The position numbers and the translations under genes were made by a program. A stretch of 64,000 nt of DNA from Acidianus manzaensis. GTDB lineage: Archaea; Thermoproteota; Thermoprotei_A; Sulfolobales; Sulfolobaceae. The stretch lies in the NCBI RefSeq assembly GCF_002116695.1, contig NZ_CP020477.1, positions 1,661,501 through 1,725,500 of the forward strand, given 5' to 3'. The first letter of the stretch is position 1; each line of letters opens with the position of its first letter. Under the pieces are notes generated by a model, which had not been told where the DNA came from, ran no database searches, and saw only the letters and a list, made by a program, of their open reading frames with translations. This document shows positions 25,689-39,629 of this stretch, piece by piece.

Positions 25689-26494
25689 TGTCGTGGAACG
25701 AAGAACAGATAAATGAGGCTATAGAGTTAGTAAATAAGGCATACGATTATTTTTCATCATTACCATTATTATTAGAACTACCAGAAACAGACTCAGTTAT
25801 TTTTGTTGGGGACACTCATGGTGCGATAGATGTTACAGAAAAAGTGTTTGATGAATATTATAGTAAAGTAGATAAAATTATCTTTTTAGGGGATTATGTA
25901 GACAGAGGATCTCAAAGTCTTGAGAATATTTTATTAATATTACGTAAAATGTTAGAAAATCCTGATAAAGTTTACATGATTAGAGGAAACCATGAAAGTC
26001 CTATTACAAATGAGTATTATGGATTTAAGGCAGAAATAAAACAAAAACTTGGAGATGAAGAAAATTATGAACCTTTTGTAAGAATGTTTTCAGTTATGCC
26101 TTATGCAATTACGATAAATGGATATTTCTGTGTACATGGTGGTATAGCTAGAAATTTAGTTGATATAAAGCAAATAAATTCCCTTCCTAAACCTGATATT
26201 ATTCCAGATAACGAAATAGCCTTTGAAATGTTATGGAATGATCCAAGAGAAGAGCTAGATGGATTTATACCCAATGTAAGAGGAGAAGGTACATATTTCT
26301 ATGGGAAAGACGTTACGTTAAAGTTTTTGGAGAATAATAATTTAAAAGGGATAATAAGAGGACATGAAGCTGTAGATGCATTTAGATTTGAAATGGATAA
26401 TCGTGTCATAACTGTTTTTTCTAGTAGGTATCATGGATACGGAGCCGGAGCCTTAATACTTAATAAGGATAATATATGCAAAGTATTACTATAG
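25688..26494 (+). CDS. PP2A-type Ser/Thr protein phosphatase
   Basis: Dimetal phosphoprotein phosphatase (PPP family), 268 residues. The three signature motifs are complete: GDTHG at 41-45 (GDxHG), GDYVDRG at 68-74 and RGNHE at 99-103. The two C-terminal metal His lie in CVHGG and RGHE. It overlaps the FHA gene by one base (ATG/stop) and is followed ten bases later by the second vWA gene, so phosphatase, FHA and vWA are one operon. It would reverse phosphorylation of the ArnA/ArnB-like proteins; in S. acidocaldarius a PP2A does this for ArnA/ArnB. Confidence 0.92.
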   Translation: MSWNEEQINEAIELVNKAYDYFSSLPLLLELPETDSVIFVGDTHGAIDVTEKVFDEYYSKVDKIIFLGDYVDRGSQSLENILLILRKMLENPDKVYMIRGNHESPITNEYYGFKAEIKQKLGDEENYEPFVRMFSVMPYAITINGYFCVHGGIARNLVDIKQINSLPKPDIIPDNEIAFEMLWNDPREELDGFIPNVRGEGTYFYGKDVTLKFLENNNLKGIIRGHEAVDAFRFEMDNRVITVFSSRYHGYGAGALILNKDNICKVLL

Positions 26495-26503
26495 GTGTTA
26501 TAA

Positions 26504-27635
<1,132 letters not shown>

Positions 27636-27652
<17 letters not shown>

Positions 27653-28178
27653 GATAATCTATATCGATTATCTTTGAATTAATACTAGTTTCCTCTTTAT
27701 CTCTGATTACAATTCCAGGTATATCTTCTATCTTTGAATTCCATTCTTTTAGAAATTCTTGAACTTGAAGTAGTAAATCTTTCTTGTCTTTAGCTATTAT
27801 AGGCACGTCATGAATTATTAAAATCTTTTCTAAATTTCCTTTTTTGAAACCAAAAAATCTTAATTGTACAGTAATGGCTTTGAGTTTTGCCATTTTCTTT
27901 GCTTTAATACCCAAAATTATCTTGTCACACTTAGATAATGAGTTTAACTTTCCATCACCTTTACTTTCAATACTATATTTATAACCTTCTTGAATTGTTC
28001 TACCTTTCAAATGTGATTGTTTTATGAATATTAATTCCCTTAATACTTTTCCTTCTGAATTTAATGAAATTATTGCAGGATAGGTTTCTGCAAGTGTATC
28101 TACAAAATATTTAGTACTTATGACATATTTAACTTCTGGAGTCAGGACTGAATCAATGTTATATCCGAAGAGTTTCAT
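27636..28178 (-). CDS. Hypothetical protein, 180 residues
   Basis: I do not recognise this protein. It has alternating beta and alpha segments, many Lys and Ile, two closely spaced Cys are absent, and no transmembrane segment is seen. The region IILGIKAKKMAKLKAITVQLRFFGFKK is basic and may bind nucleic acid or a phosphoprotein. It converges on the ArnB-like gene with a 17-bp overlap, so its transcript would be antisense to the Thr-rich tail coding region. Its 5' side is a 450-bp AT-rich gap. Confidence 0.5.
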
Positions 28179-28632
28179 ATGCTATTTTTAGATTTGTAAA
28201 ATAAGTATCTTTTATTTAGATATACTTAAATCTGTAAGATTTATAACTAGACAATCTATAATGTTTAAATTTTTGTCATTTAATATACTAAGTATTTCAC
28301 GAGAATATAAAAAATACTCGAATATCATATTAAAAGTGTTCATATTCTCTTTTTAAGAGATATATCAATAGACTAAAAAGTTTTTAATAGTTTTTATTAT
28401 GTCATAAATAATATTCTTGCATAGCAAAAATTATAGTCATTAATAAATATCAAACTCCATAATACCAACGTATAACTATGAAATAAATTTATATAGAAAA
28501 TAAAACATTTTTTTCTAACATTGGAATTACTCTTTATACTGTATCTTATTATTACGTAAATAAATCATTTAAATAATATGATACTGCAAAAGATTTAATA
28601 TATATTCTGCATTATATGGAATTGTGGGAAAA
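28179..28632. other. AT-rich intergenic stretch without a recognisable gene
   Basis: About 450 bp with no open frame of note on either strand. It must hold the promoter of the minus-strand gene ending at 27636. It also has the promoter of the AbrB-like gene (TTTAATATATA at 28594-28604). It contains two short inverted repeats, TAAATCT-GTA-AGATTTA at 28227-28243 and TCTCTT-TTT-AAGAGA at 28346-28360, either of which could be an operator. No tRNA or CRISPR pattern is present. Confidence 0.6.
28227..28243. promoter_or_regulatory. 17-bp palindrome, possible operator
   Basis: Perfect seven-base inverted repeat TAAATCT / AGATTTA with a three-base spacer GTA. It lies about 50 bp upstream of the ATG of the minus-strand gene at 28178. 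The size and symmetry suit a dimeric winged-helix or AbrB-type regulator. There is no direct evidence of binding. Confidence 0.3.
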
Positions 28633-28794
28633 ATGGCAACGGAAGATATTGTTAAAGTTAGTAGAAACTATCAAGTAACTATACCTGCAAGGATTAGACA
28701 AAAGTTCCAAATAAAAGAAGGAGACTTAGTTAAAGTAGTTTTTGATGAAAAAGAAAATACAGTAAAAATAATACCAGCAAGTAAAGAAAGTTAA
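28633..28794 (+). CDS. AbrB/SpoVT-type DNA-binding microprotein
   Basis: A 53-residue protein too short for usual ORF cut-offs. The sequence VKVSRNYQVTIPARIRQKFQIKEGD is the classic swapped-hairpin AbrB signature (K-x-x-x-x-(G/N)-Q-(I/V)-T-(I/L)-P-x-x-(I/V)-R). It ends in VKIIPASKES. Such proteins act as transition-state regulators or as antitoxins; no toxin gene is adjacent here, since the next gene is convergent aconitase. A TATA-like TTTAATATATA lies about 34 bases upstream and GTGGG just before the ATG may serve as Shine-Dalgarno. Confidence 0.8.
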   Translation: MATEDIVKVSRNYQVTIPARIRQKFQIKEGDLVKVVFDEKENTVKIIPASKES

Positions 28795-28801
28795 TTTTTT
28801 T
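28793..28801 (+). terminator. T-tract between convergent genes
   Basis: After the AbrB-like stop codon the plus strand has seven T in a row. Convergent aconitase ends eight bases further on. A U-tract here would terminate the microprotein transcript before it enters aconitase. Confidence 0.35.
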
Positions 28802-28808
28802 CTCGTTT

Positions 28809-31226
<2,418 letters not shown>

Positions 31227-31260
31227 AAATTTTACATATTACATTCAAACATAAATAATT

Positions 31261-31890
31261 ATGTATAATTTACTTGATTTATGTAGCAAAGCTAAAGCTC
31301 TAGGATATTTTGGATCTTACACTAGGGAAGATTATGTAGAAGATTTATCAGATATCAATGTGTTTGCAATATCATCAGATAAATCACTAATTTTGGAATT
31401 GGGTAGTTATGGATTATCTCCTTTGGTAATATCTGAAGAATCATTTAAGGATTTATGCTTAAAGGGAGATCCTATATGCTACTATATTTTATATGATTCT
31501 AAAATAGTATGCGGAGAATTACCTAAAGTAGACTTTATCTTTACTGATTATACTTGTGAAAGATTAGAAAAATCTGCAAAATCTTATCTCAAATTATCAT
31601 ATGATGCGTACTTTAGACAAGACGAAGTAGGTTCTCTAGTAAATTCTGTAAGAGCTTTAAGAAGTTTAATACAATTTAAATCTTGTAAAGATAAGAAAAT
31701 CATACCAATAAGCGATAAAGATGTGGAAAAAACATGCAATGAACTAAATCTTAAATATTGTGATTCCTTGTCAGATTTATTACATCTAAAAAAGTCTAAA
31801 TTACCTATAACATTATGGAGTATTAACAAATTATATGATATAATTAGTTCTGAGATAGCTTTAGATTTTCCTAAACCAGCATCTGAATAA
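31261..31890 (+). CDS. MNT-type nucleotidyltransferase fused to HEPN-like helical domain
   Basis: A 209-residue protein. The first 100 residues have a minimal nucleotidyltransferase pattern, FGSYTREDYVEDLSDINVFAI, equivalent to G-S-x-A-R-G-D...S-D-x-D. The second metal Asp is Asn here (SDIN) and no third acidic residue is obvious, so catalysis may be lost. The C-terminal half (about residues 103-205) is helical with many Leu and resembles a HEPN domain (LEKSAKSYLKLSYDAYFRQDE). MNT and HEPN usually occur as a two-gene toxin-antitoxin pair; here both lie in one chain. The next gene follows 32 bp later. Confidence 0.6.
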   Translation: MYNLLDLCSKAKALGYFGSYTREDYVEDLSDINVFAISSDKSLILELGSYGLSPLVISEESFKDLCLKGDPICYYILYDSKIVCGELPKVDFIFTDYTCERLEKSAKSYLKLSYDAYFRQDEVGSLVNSVRALRSLIQFKSCKDKKIIPISDKDVEKTCNELNLKYCDSLSDLLHLKKSKLPITLWSINKLYDIISSEIALDFPKPASE

Positions 31891-31922
31891 AATTTAAAAG
31901 TAATTTTACATAAGATTATCTT

Positions 31923-32384
31923 ATGGCAGAGAATCAAAGAGATATAGAAAGAGCAGAAGAATATGAACAAATGACACCTAGGACAGTTATCTTAGGCGAA
32001 AATAAATTCGAAATTTCTACTGGTCTCATAATAGCTGCAAGATATGCCGATAAACTAAGGCGTGTAGCTTTAGTGTCACTAAGCAAGATTGTACCAAAAG
32101 ATATAATAATAAGAGATATTTCAGAACTTAATAAACAATTATACGATGAAATAGTAAATAAACTTAAATTAGATAAATTATCAGTTATAAGAATAACAGT
32201 AGAAGCATATTATAACAGTCAAGAAAAGAAGATAGTTTTTAGCAATCTAAAAATTAACAGATATTATACAGAAGACGAATGCAAAAAGGAATATGAAAAT
32301 GTTATAAAAGAAAATCAGAAGTTAAAAAATGAAATAGAAGAGATCAAAAAACAACTAGCAGACCTTTATAGTAAAGTTGAATAA
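31923..32384 (+). CDS. Crenarchaeal conserved protein, possibly DUF2258
   Basis: A 153-residue protein with an N-terminal alpha/beta domain containing ISTGLIIAARYADKLRRVALVSL, which recalls DUF2258 proteins, followed by a charged C-terminal coiled coil (ENVIKENQKLKNEIEEIKKQLADL). The family assignment is from memory of the pattern and is uncertain. The coiled coil implies oligomerisation. It is 32 bp downstream of the NTase-like gene and probably co-transcribed. A nucleic-acid role is possible but not shown. Confidence 0.6.
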   Translation: MAENQRDIERAEEYEQMTPRTVILGENKFEISTGLIIAARYADKLRRVALVSLSKIVPKDIIIRDISELNKQLYDEIVNKLKLDKLSVIRITVEAYYNSQEKKIVFSNLKINRYYTEDECKKEYENVIKENQKLKNEIEEIKKQLADLYSKVE

Positions 32385-32392
32385 TTTCTTTT

Positions 32393-32695
32393 TTAACCTT
32401 TTACTAAGCCAATTACAAATCCAATTATAAATGTTATTGTATTGTATGGTAATAGCTTAATATATGTTGAAGCTTCTCCTTGGGCCTTTGATGCTTCTTG
32501 GCCCAGAGTAATTAATGCATGTTCTACTGTTGATGGGGATATTGCACCAATAGCTATCAATATTATTATAATTGCAAGAATTATTAACCCTACTTGTATC
32601 ACTTTTCGAATTAATAAACCTATTAATAACCCTAAAACAAATGATACTATAATAGATATAATGTCTGTTGATGTTATTGAAGATAAATCTATCAT
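32393..32695 (-). CDS. Small membrane protein
   Basis: A 100-residue protein with hydrophobic segments at about residues 10-30, 33-55 and 78-98. The first contains a repeated glycine pattern (FVLGLLIGLLIRK) matched near the end by FIIGFVIGLVKG, which suggests packing of helices. I know no family. It converges on the DUF2258-like gene with an 8-bp gap, and its 5' end faces the Lrs14-like regulator gene on the same strand. Confidence 0.5.
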   Translation of the reverse strand: MIDLSSITSTDIISIIVSFVLGLLIGLLIRKVIQVGLIILAIIIILIAIGAISPSTVEHALITLGQEASKAQGEASTYIKLLPYNTITFIIGFVIGLVKG

Positions 32696-32779
32696 ATTTA
32701 ATAAAATGGAAAACTAGTCTTAAAAAATTTTTGTACTTATATTATTTCGAAAAATCTGAAATTATATACTTTACAAAAA

Positions 32780-33160
32780 TCATGCTTCTACTGGTACTGC
32801 TATATGAGTTTTTAATCCATCTTTAACATTGTTTACTAGTTTTTGTAAGTCATCTGAAATCTTTTTGTATAAAGCGTCATTATCTATCCAATAAACGTAG
32901 CTAGGCCTTCCTTTTTTCTTATCTTCTTCTAATTTATCTCTAAATATTAAACCTTTATAGATCAAGTTATTAATAGATTTACTGATTGAGGCTTTAGTTA
33001 CTTTTAATGACTCCGCCAATTCATCAGTTGTTACTTTTCCTTGCTTTCCCATTATTACGTGTAATACTTCTATGTCACTCTTAGACAAGCCATATAGAAA
33101 TGCTAATACTTCATGGATGTCTACTTCTCTACCGTCTGGGAATTTTATTCTTTCTATCAT
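32780..33160 (-). CDS. Lrs14-type winged-helix regulator
   Basis: A 126-residue DNA-binding protein. The N-terminal GREVDIHEVLAFLYGLSKSDIEVLHVI is characteristic of the Sulfolobales Lrs14 family, followed by an HTH (TTDELAESLKVTKASISKSINNLIYKGLI) and a wing with KKKGRPSYVYW. A C-terminal helix (DLQKLVNNVKDGL) would mediate dimerisation as an antiparallel coil. Members regulate biofilm, archaellum and stress genes and often bind their own promoter. The 230 bp upstream is unusually long for this genome and could hold such sites. Confidence 0.85.
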   Translation of the reverse strand: MIERIKFPDGREVDIHEVLAFLYGLSKSDIEVLHVIMGKQGKVTTDELAESLKVTKASISKSINNLIYKGLIFRDKLEEDKKKGRPSYVYWIDNDALYKKISDDLQKLVNNVKDGLKTHIAVPVEA

Positions 33161-33190
33161 TTTTCCTCTAATCTATATATGCTGTTTTTT

Positions 33191-33226
<36 letters not shown>

Positions 33227-33394
33227 ATAACATACTTACTTATATTTATTCATCTTTATGATCAAATGTACACAAATTTTTATATAAAATTAAGTATGCA
33301 CTGTTAATCACTGTTAAATAATTAACCCTGTTAATTATGTCATGAATATGCTTATGTAAATTTAATATTTATTTTTGGAAAAAAAACTTTCTCT

Positions 33395-33712
33395 ATGAAA
33401 TGGGAAACACAATGCGAGATCGCATACGTTAAAGTAGTCCCGTTTATAAGATCTGCTATAATTAAGAAACTAGTTGAAAAGGGGATGCCTTTAAGAAAAG
33501 CTAGTAAAAGTGTAGGATTATCAATAACATCTTATGAAAAGCATGTAAATAGTAAAAACATAGAAGTATTAGAGAAAGATGATAATATAAGTGACATGAT
33601 AGATGCATTAGCAAATAGGATATATTCTGGTGAAAAAATAGATCCTATAACATTCTGCATTTTATGTTCTAGTTCTAGAAAACTTCTTGGATTAGAACCT
33701 TGTAATTTCTAA
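33395..33712 (+). CDS. HTH regulator of the COG2522 type, without effector domain
   Basis: A 105-residue protein. The start CEIAYVKVVPFIRSAIIKKLVEKGMPLRKASKSVGLSITSYEKHV is the N-terminal HTH of archaeal regulators that elsewhere carry a ThiN or other sensor domain (compare the gene at 57672). The C terminus has a Cys cluster, FCILCSSSRKLLGLEPC, in place of the CxxC found after the HTH in that group. No effector domain follows. It is flanked by long spacers on both sides. Confidence 0.7.
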   Translation: MKWETQCEIAYVKVVPFIRSAIIKKLVEKGMPLRKASKSVGLSITSYEKHVNSKNIEVLEKDDNISDMIDALANRIYSGEKIDPITFCILCSSSRKLLGLEPCNF

Positions 33713-33803
33713 ATTTTAACTATAACTTATATTATAAAATAAAAATTTGTAATACTATCTATTTTTTCGAAAATCATTTTAGTAGGCTTACAATAATAGT
33801 ACT

Positions 33804-34388
33804 ATGGCGAAAATCATAAGCAAGGAAATAAAAAGAGATATAATGATATTGAAATTTGATCAGAAATTGCAATTTAATCCAGGAAATACAGTTGATGTTG
33901 TAATTGACAAAGATCGAAGAACATTTTCGATAGCAAGTACTATCTGGGAGAATTTTATAATGATAGCTACAAAAATTCGAAATTCTCCTTTTAAGCAGAA
34001 ATTGCTAGTTATGAAAGAAGGTGACGAAGTAAATATAGAAGGTCCATTTCAAGATGAGTTTGTTATTAAAGAAGCCCCATTGCACGTTTTTATTGCTAAA
34101 GGAATAGGGATAACACCAGTCAGATCAATGGCTTTATATTTAGCTAAAAATGGGAAGAATGTGAAAATATATTATCAACCAGATGAAGATAATATAATTC
34201 CGTTCAAAGAAGATTTGCGAGATATTCTAAATATTTCGACGTTTTCAGAAAAAATATTTACAGAGAATAAAGATGCAATGTTTTATGTAAGTGGAGCACC
34301 GGAATTTACCAAAGATATTACTAAAATTGCAATGAATGCAAACGTAAAACCAGGCAGATTAGTAGTAGAACCATTTACTGGATATTAA
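33804..34388 (+). CDS. Ferredoxin-NADP reductase-like flavoprotein
   Basis: A 194-residue protein of the FNR superfamily. The FAD domain is represented by RTFSIASTI, a variant of R-x-Y-(S/T)-x-(S/T), and the nucleotide domain by HVFIAKGIGITPVRSMALYLA, equivalent to the G-x-G-x-x-P loop. YVSGAPEFTKDI near the end matches the C-(G/S)-x-P region that contacts NAD(P)H, with Ser in place of Cys. No iron-sulfur domain is attached. It is a single gene; its electron partner is unknown. Confidence 0.8.
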   Translation: MAKIISKEIKRDIMILKFDQKLQFNPGNTVDVVIDKDRRTFSIASTIWENFIMIATKIRNSPFKQKLLVMKEGDEVNIEGPFQDEFVIKEAPLHVFIAKGIGITPVRSMALYLAKNGKNVKIYYQPDEDNIIPFKEDLRDILNISTFSEKIFTENKDAMFYVSGAPEFTKDITKIAMNANVKPGRLVVEPFTGY

Positions 34389-34483
34389 ATCAGACACTGA
34401 ATATATTTCATCAAATTCAAAACTCGGCAAATTCATCACTACTAAAAAAGAGGTTTTATAGGTTTTAAGTTAATACGGTATTA

Positions 34484-35713
34484 TTATATAATAAATGCAT
34501 TGAGCCATCCTTTTCTTTTTAGTGAAGCAAGTATATCCTTCCTTAGACTTACTTTATCTTTTAAAGGACAATCTATACACTCTCTTATGTCTTCATTATT
34601 ACTAGAATAGTACCAGTATGAAATAGGATCAACTATCTTTATTTGATTGTTTGAAATTTGTTCGGAAAAAGGTAAATCTATCATCATGGAGTGTATTTCT
34701 ATTGCATCTTTTAATATACTACGTCCATCTGATTTTGCTAATCCTAAGTTAAGAAAATTAGAGAATAGTTTATCATAATCAGCAAAATTTATCACACAAT
34801 TTTTTGCAGTTTGAGCAAAAGATGCAAATAAGTAAGAATTTAAAGTTAATTTTCCAGATTCGTGCAAATCTACTATACTCATGCCACTTAGTTTAAGTAT
34901 TTTTTCATTTTTTCTTATAAATAATCCGACATAAAGTCTTCCCTTATTAAGACTATCAAAATCTAGGAATTCTATATCAGTAGTTTTTAATCCTCCTTTA
35001 TATGTTCCAATAAAAAATCTTCCTAACCTCTTATTAACGTTTTTTCCATTAAAATCACCTTTTCCTTTATCGCCTAAATCTATAAATGATGCAGTAAAGA
35101 ATGTAATATCATTTATTGTTGTAAAAGGATTACCTTGATGAGGATCTAATTTATTACTAAATAATGTCAAATATAACTGCTTGAAATCCACATTAGCAGG
35201 CGATATTTTATCATCTATAATACTAACGCTTTTTGTAATAAAGTCAAAGCTACTTATTGTGGATATCTCTGGTACATATGCTATTAACTTACCTTGATCA
35301 GTTAAAAGCGGTATAACATGAAAAGGTTTCTCAATAATTCTCAGTTTTTGTATTTTATCTGTAATATTTTCTTCCTCTTTTTTCTTTTCTATTTTTCTTT
35401 TTGGTTTTTCCTCTTTCTTTGGAATACAATCAGTAAATAATGCTGCATCAGATAACTTCAATTCGGTTATACTAGTGCCTAAATATGCGGATACTTCATC
35501 TATAAAATCAAGAATAGCTCTATGAAAGGTTGTCCGATCAAATTCTTTAAATATACTCTTGACTTCTCCGCTATGCAAACAGATGTAAGAAGTAAAAGAA
35601 TACTCATTATTTTTAATTATTAAAATTGGAACATTGTCTTCCGTAGTTAAAGCTGCTACTGAGCCATTATCTGCATGTTCAATTAGATAGCTTAAAACAT
35701 CATAAGCTTTCAT
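34484..35713 (-). CDS. Hypothetical two-domain protein with charged linker
   Basis: I do not recognise this 409-residue protein. An N-terminal domain (about residues 1-105) is followed by a highly charged Lys/Glu linker at about 110-128, and a larger C-terminal alpha/beta domain from about 135. Near the end is a CxxC in ECIDCPLKDKVSLRK. No membrane segment or signal peptide is seen. It is a lone gene whose promoter lies in the 120-bp gap shared with the MscS gene. Confidence 0.55.
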   Translation of the reverse strand: MKAYDVLSYLIEHADNGSVAALTTEDNVPILIIKNNEYSFTSYICLHSGEVKSIFKEFDRTTFHRAILDFIDEVSAYLGTSITELKLSDAALFTDCIPKKEEKPKRKIEKKKEEENITDKIQKLRIIEKPFHVIPLLTDQGKLIAYVPEISTISSFDFITKSVSIIDDKISPANVDFKQLYLTLFSNKLDPHQGNPFTTINDITFFTASFIDLGDKGKGDFNGKNVNKRLGRFFIGTYKGGLKTTDIEFLDFDSLNKGRLYVGLFIRKNEKILKLSGMSIVDLHESGKLTLNSYLFASFAQTAKNCVINFADYDKLFSNFLNLGLAKSDGRSILKDAIEIHSMMIDLPFSEQISNNQIKIVDPISYWYYSSNNEDIRECIDCPLKDKVSLRKDILASLKRKGWLNAFII

Positions 35714-35865
35714 GGGCTTTCATTATTTAAAAATGAAATTAAAGGTTTTCTTATTATATGGTTATTCAAAAGATAGAATAAGACTAAATAAAATAATATT
35801 CGTTTTTATAAATAATAAAAAAACAATAGATTAATTTTGATTGTTTGGTACTATTTTTATTTAAC

Positions 35866-35875
35866 GTTTAAATAT
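35866..35875 (+). promoter_or_regulatory. TATA box of the MscS gene
   Basis: The sequence GTTTAAATAT has its centre 27 bases before ATG 35897. It supports that ATG, rather than the in-frame TTG at 35837, as the start, with a leaderless mRNA. Confidence 0.5.
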
Positions 35876-35896
35876 CTAGATGCATTAATCATCTTT

Positions 35897-36844
35897 ATGG
35901 CCAAACTGTCTATAAGACAAATTATAGCTATAATACTATCAACAATAATTACAGCTATTTTAGTAGGAATAGGAGTCTTCTTATTGGCTAGCTTTAAAAT
36001 AATACCAGCTAATTTTACGGCGTATTTTTACGCTGCAATATGGTTCGTAGCAGCTATAGTAGTTACATATTTGATTTCTAATATTATAAAATTAAGATTT
36101 TCCCATATAATAGGTGAAGCCAATGCTGGAAATATATCTTTTATCGCTAGGTTACTTGGATATGTAATAGCTTTTGTAGGATTCTTTGCTTTGGTAAGGG
36201 TTAGTATAGGTGCAGCTCTAGCTGCAGGTGGATTTGCTGGCTTAGTTTTAGGTTTAGCATCACAAGACGTATTAGCTAATATCTTTGGAGGGATAATGTT
36301 AGTGTTCTCTAGACCTTATAAGCTTGGAGATAGAATAACCGTGTCTACGTGGCAATATGGATTAGAAGCTCCAACTTATCCTCCAAAATTTTTCTCGAAC
36401 GATTTTTTAATTCCAGGGTATACAGGAGAAGTTATTGATATTTCTTTATTATATACTACAATTTATACTGATGACAAAGTCCCCGTTAAAATTCCTAATA
36501 GTATAATGATTCAAGCTGCTATATTTGTACATAATCAAGAAGAAAAGAGGCAAGTTAGGACAAAATATGAAATTTCTAAAGACTTAGAACCAGAAATAGT
36601 TATAAATGCATTGAAGGAAAAAATTAAAAAATTAGATTATGTTATAGGAGAACCTTCTTTTAAAGTACTTGAAACTACTTTTAATACATATATTTTAGGA
36701 ATTGACACGTTGTGTAAAACTATATACGAGGAGCCAGTGAGAGACCAAATATTAAGAATAACTATGAAAACAATGAAAGAAATTCAGGAAAAGCAAAAAC
36801 AGATGCAAAATAATGGAGGCAAGCAAATTCAAGCATCTAAATGA
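35897..36844 (+). CDS. mscS: MscS-family mechanosensitive channel
   Basis: Small-conductance mechanosensitive channel, 315 residues from ATG 35897. Three transmembrane helices come first (about residues 8-30, 40-62, 75-95). The pore-lining helix follows, with alternating Gly and Ala, GAALAAGGFAGLVLGLASQD, the family hallmark. The beta domain then has FSRPYKLGDRI, and the C-terminal alpha/beta domain follows. It relieves turgor after osmotic downshift. Its last residues (KQMQNNGGKQIQ) form a charged tail. Its 3' end overlaps the convergent gene by 16 bp. Confidence 0.9.
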   Translation: MAKLSIRQIIAIILSTIITAILVGIGVFLLASFKIIPANFTAYFYAAIWFVAAIVVTYLISNIIKLRFSHIIGEANAGNISFIARLLGYVIAFVGFFALVRVSIGAALAAGGFAGLVLGLASQDVLANIFGGIMLVFSRPYKLGDRITVSTWQYGLEAPTYPPKFFSNDFLIPGYTGEVIDISLLYTTIYTDDKVPVKIPNSIMIQAAIFVHNQEEKRQVRTKYEISKDLEPEIVINALKEKIKKLDYVIGEPSFKVLETTFNTYILGIDTLCKTIYEEPVRDQILRITMKTMKEIQEKQKQMQNNGGKQIQASK

Positions 36845-37605
36845 GCTTTTAATAAATCTGTTATAGGTAATTCGTATATTTCCATTTTTATACTTCCTTT
36901 CTTAGTTATTAGCTTACCTAAAGCTTCAGAATTAGCATAAGATTTCTCTCCTTCTATAAGTAACATATCAGTTAATTGTCCATTATTTATATAACTCTTA
37001 AATGTAAAATCATTACCTTTTATCGATAAGATTCCTGTTATTTTTGGTACGTCTCTTAATACTTTGATAGCCTCATCAATATCTACTTCCTTTGAGTCCA
37101 ATTTAACTAGTTTAATATCTTGCTTTGTAGTTTTAATGCTCTCTAGGTAAGGAATTATATGGCATTTTACTATATGAGATGCAAAATCCCCATAAGATGA
37201 CTTAAAAAGCTTGTCAAATAATCCTAATTTGATATTAAATTCAGAATGTACACCAACTCTTATACCATTTGGCAAAGTGGAAAGATTAAACATTATTTTT
37301 AGGGTGACTTTTTCATCATTTGAGTTTCCTTCATACGTTATACTATTAGGAAATATGTCTGGCCCTTTCCATTTACCAATGAAAGATTTCACATTACCTT
37401 TTTCATCCTGGAAAACTAGTGAAGCTAGGTATTCATTAAGAGGTTTTTTAGCTTGTAAAGGAGGTACGAAAGTATTTGTCTCTTGATCATATACTTTTAG
37501 AAGTGCTAAATGTCCGGTAATACCAGCTAAAAGATATGGCTCAGCAAGAATGCTAATTAGTTCTGATTTATTTATTCTTAACGTAATTTCGTCAGTATAT
37601 TCCAT
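36829..37605 (-). CDS. Hypothetical protein, possibly SRPBCC/START-like
   Basis: A 258-residue protein. The N-terminal pattern TLRINKSELISILAEPYLLAGITGHLALLKV resembles the entry of SRPBCC/START-like domains, where a strand, a helix and a D-P-x-x-L-x-G turn precede a ligand cavity. The next 120 residues are beta rich, and the last 80 form a smaller alpha/beta unit (SKEVDIDEAIKVLRD). This fold call is weak and based on pattern only. It converges on the mscS gene with a 16-bp overlap. Confidence 0.5.
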   Translation of the reverse strand: MEYTDEITLRINKSELISILAEPYLLAGITGHLALLKVYDQETNTFVPPLQAKKPLNEYLASLVFQDEKGNVKSFIGKWKGPDIFPNSITYEGNSNDEKVTLKIMFNLSTLPNGIRVGVHSEFNIKLGLFDKLFKSSYGDFASHIVKCHIIPYLESIKTTKQDIKLVKLDSKEVDIDEAIKVLRDVPKITGILSIKGNDFTFKSYINNGQLTDMLLIEGEKSYANSEALGKLITKKGSIKMEIYELPITDLLKAHLDA

Positions 37606-37823
37606 GACTATTAAATTAACTATATTCTATAAAAACTTTTCTCACTTTTTAAATTTCTTTTTATCAGAAAAAACTAAAATATATGTATTTTATTAAACTT
37701 AAAAATTTTACGCTTCTTAAATTACATCAATTTAGATGCTATGTAAAAATGATATGAATTATTATATGAATAAAGAATTATAAGGTAGTATTAATATATT
37801 CCTTTATAGATTAGATATCATAA

Positions 37824-39614
<1,791 letters not shown>

Positions 39615-39629
<15 letters not shown>

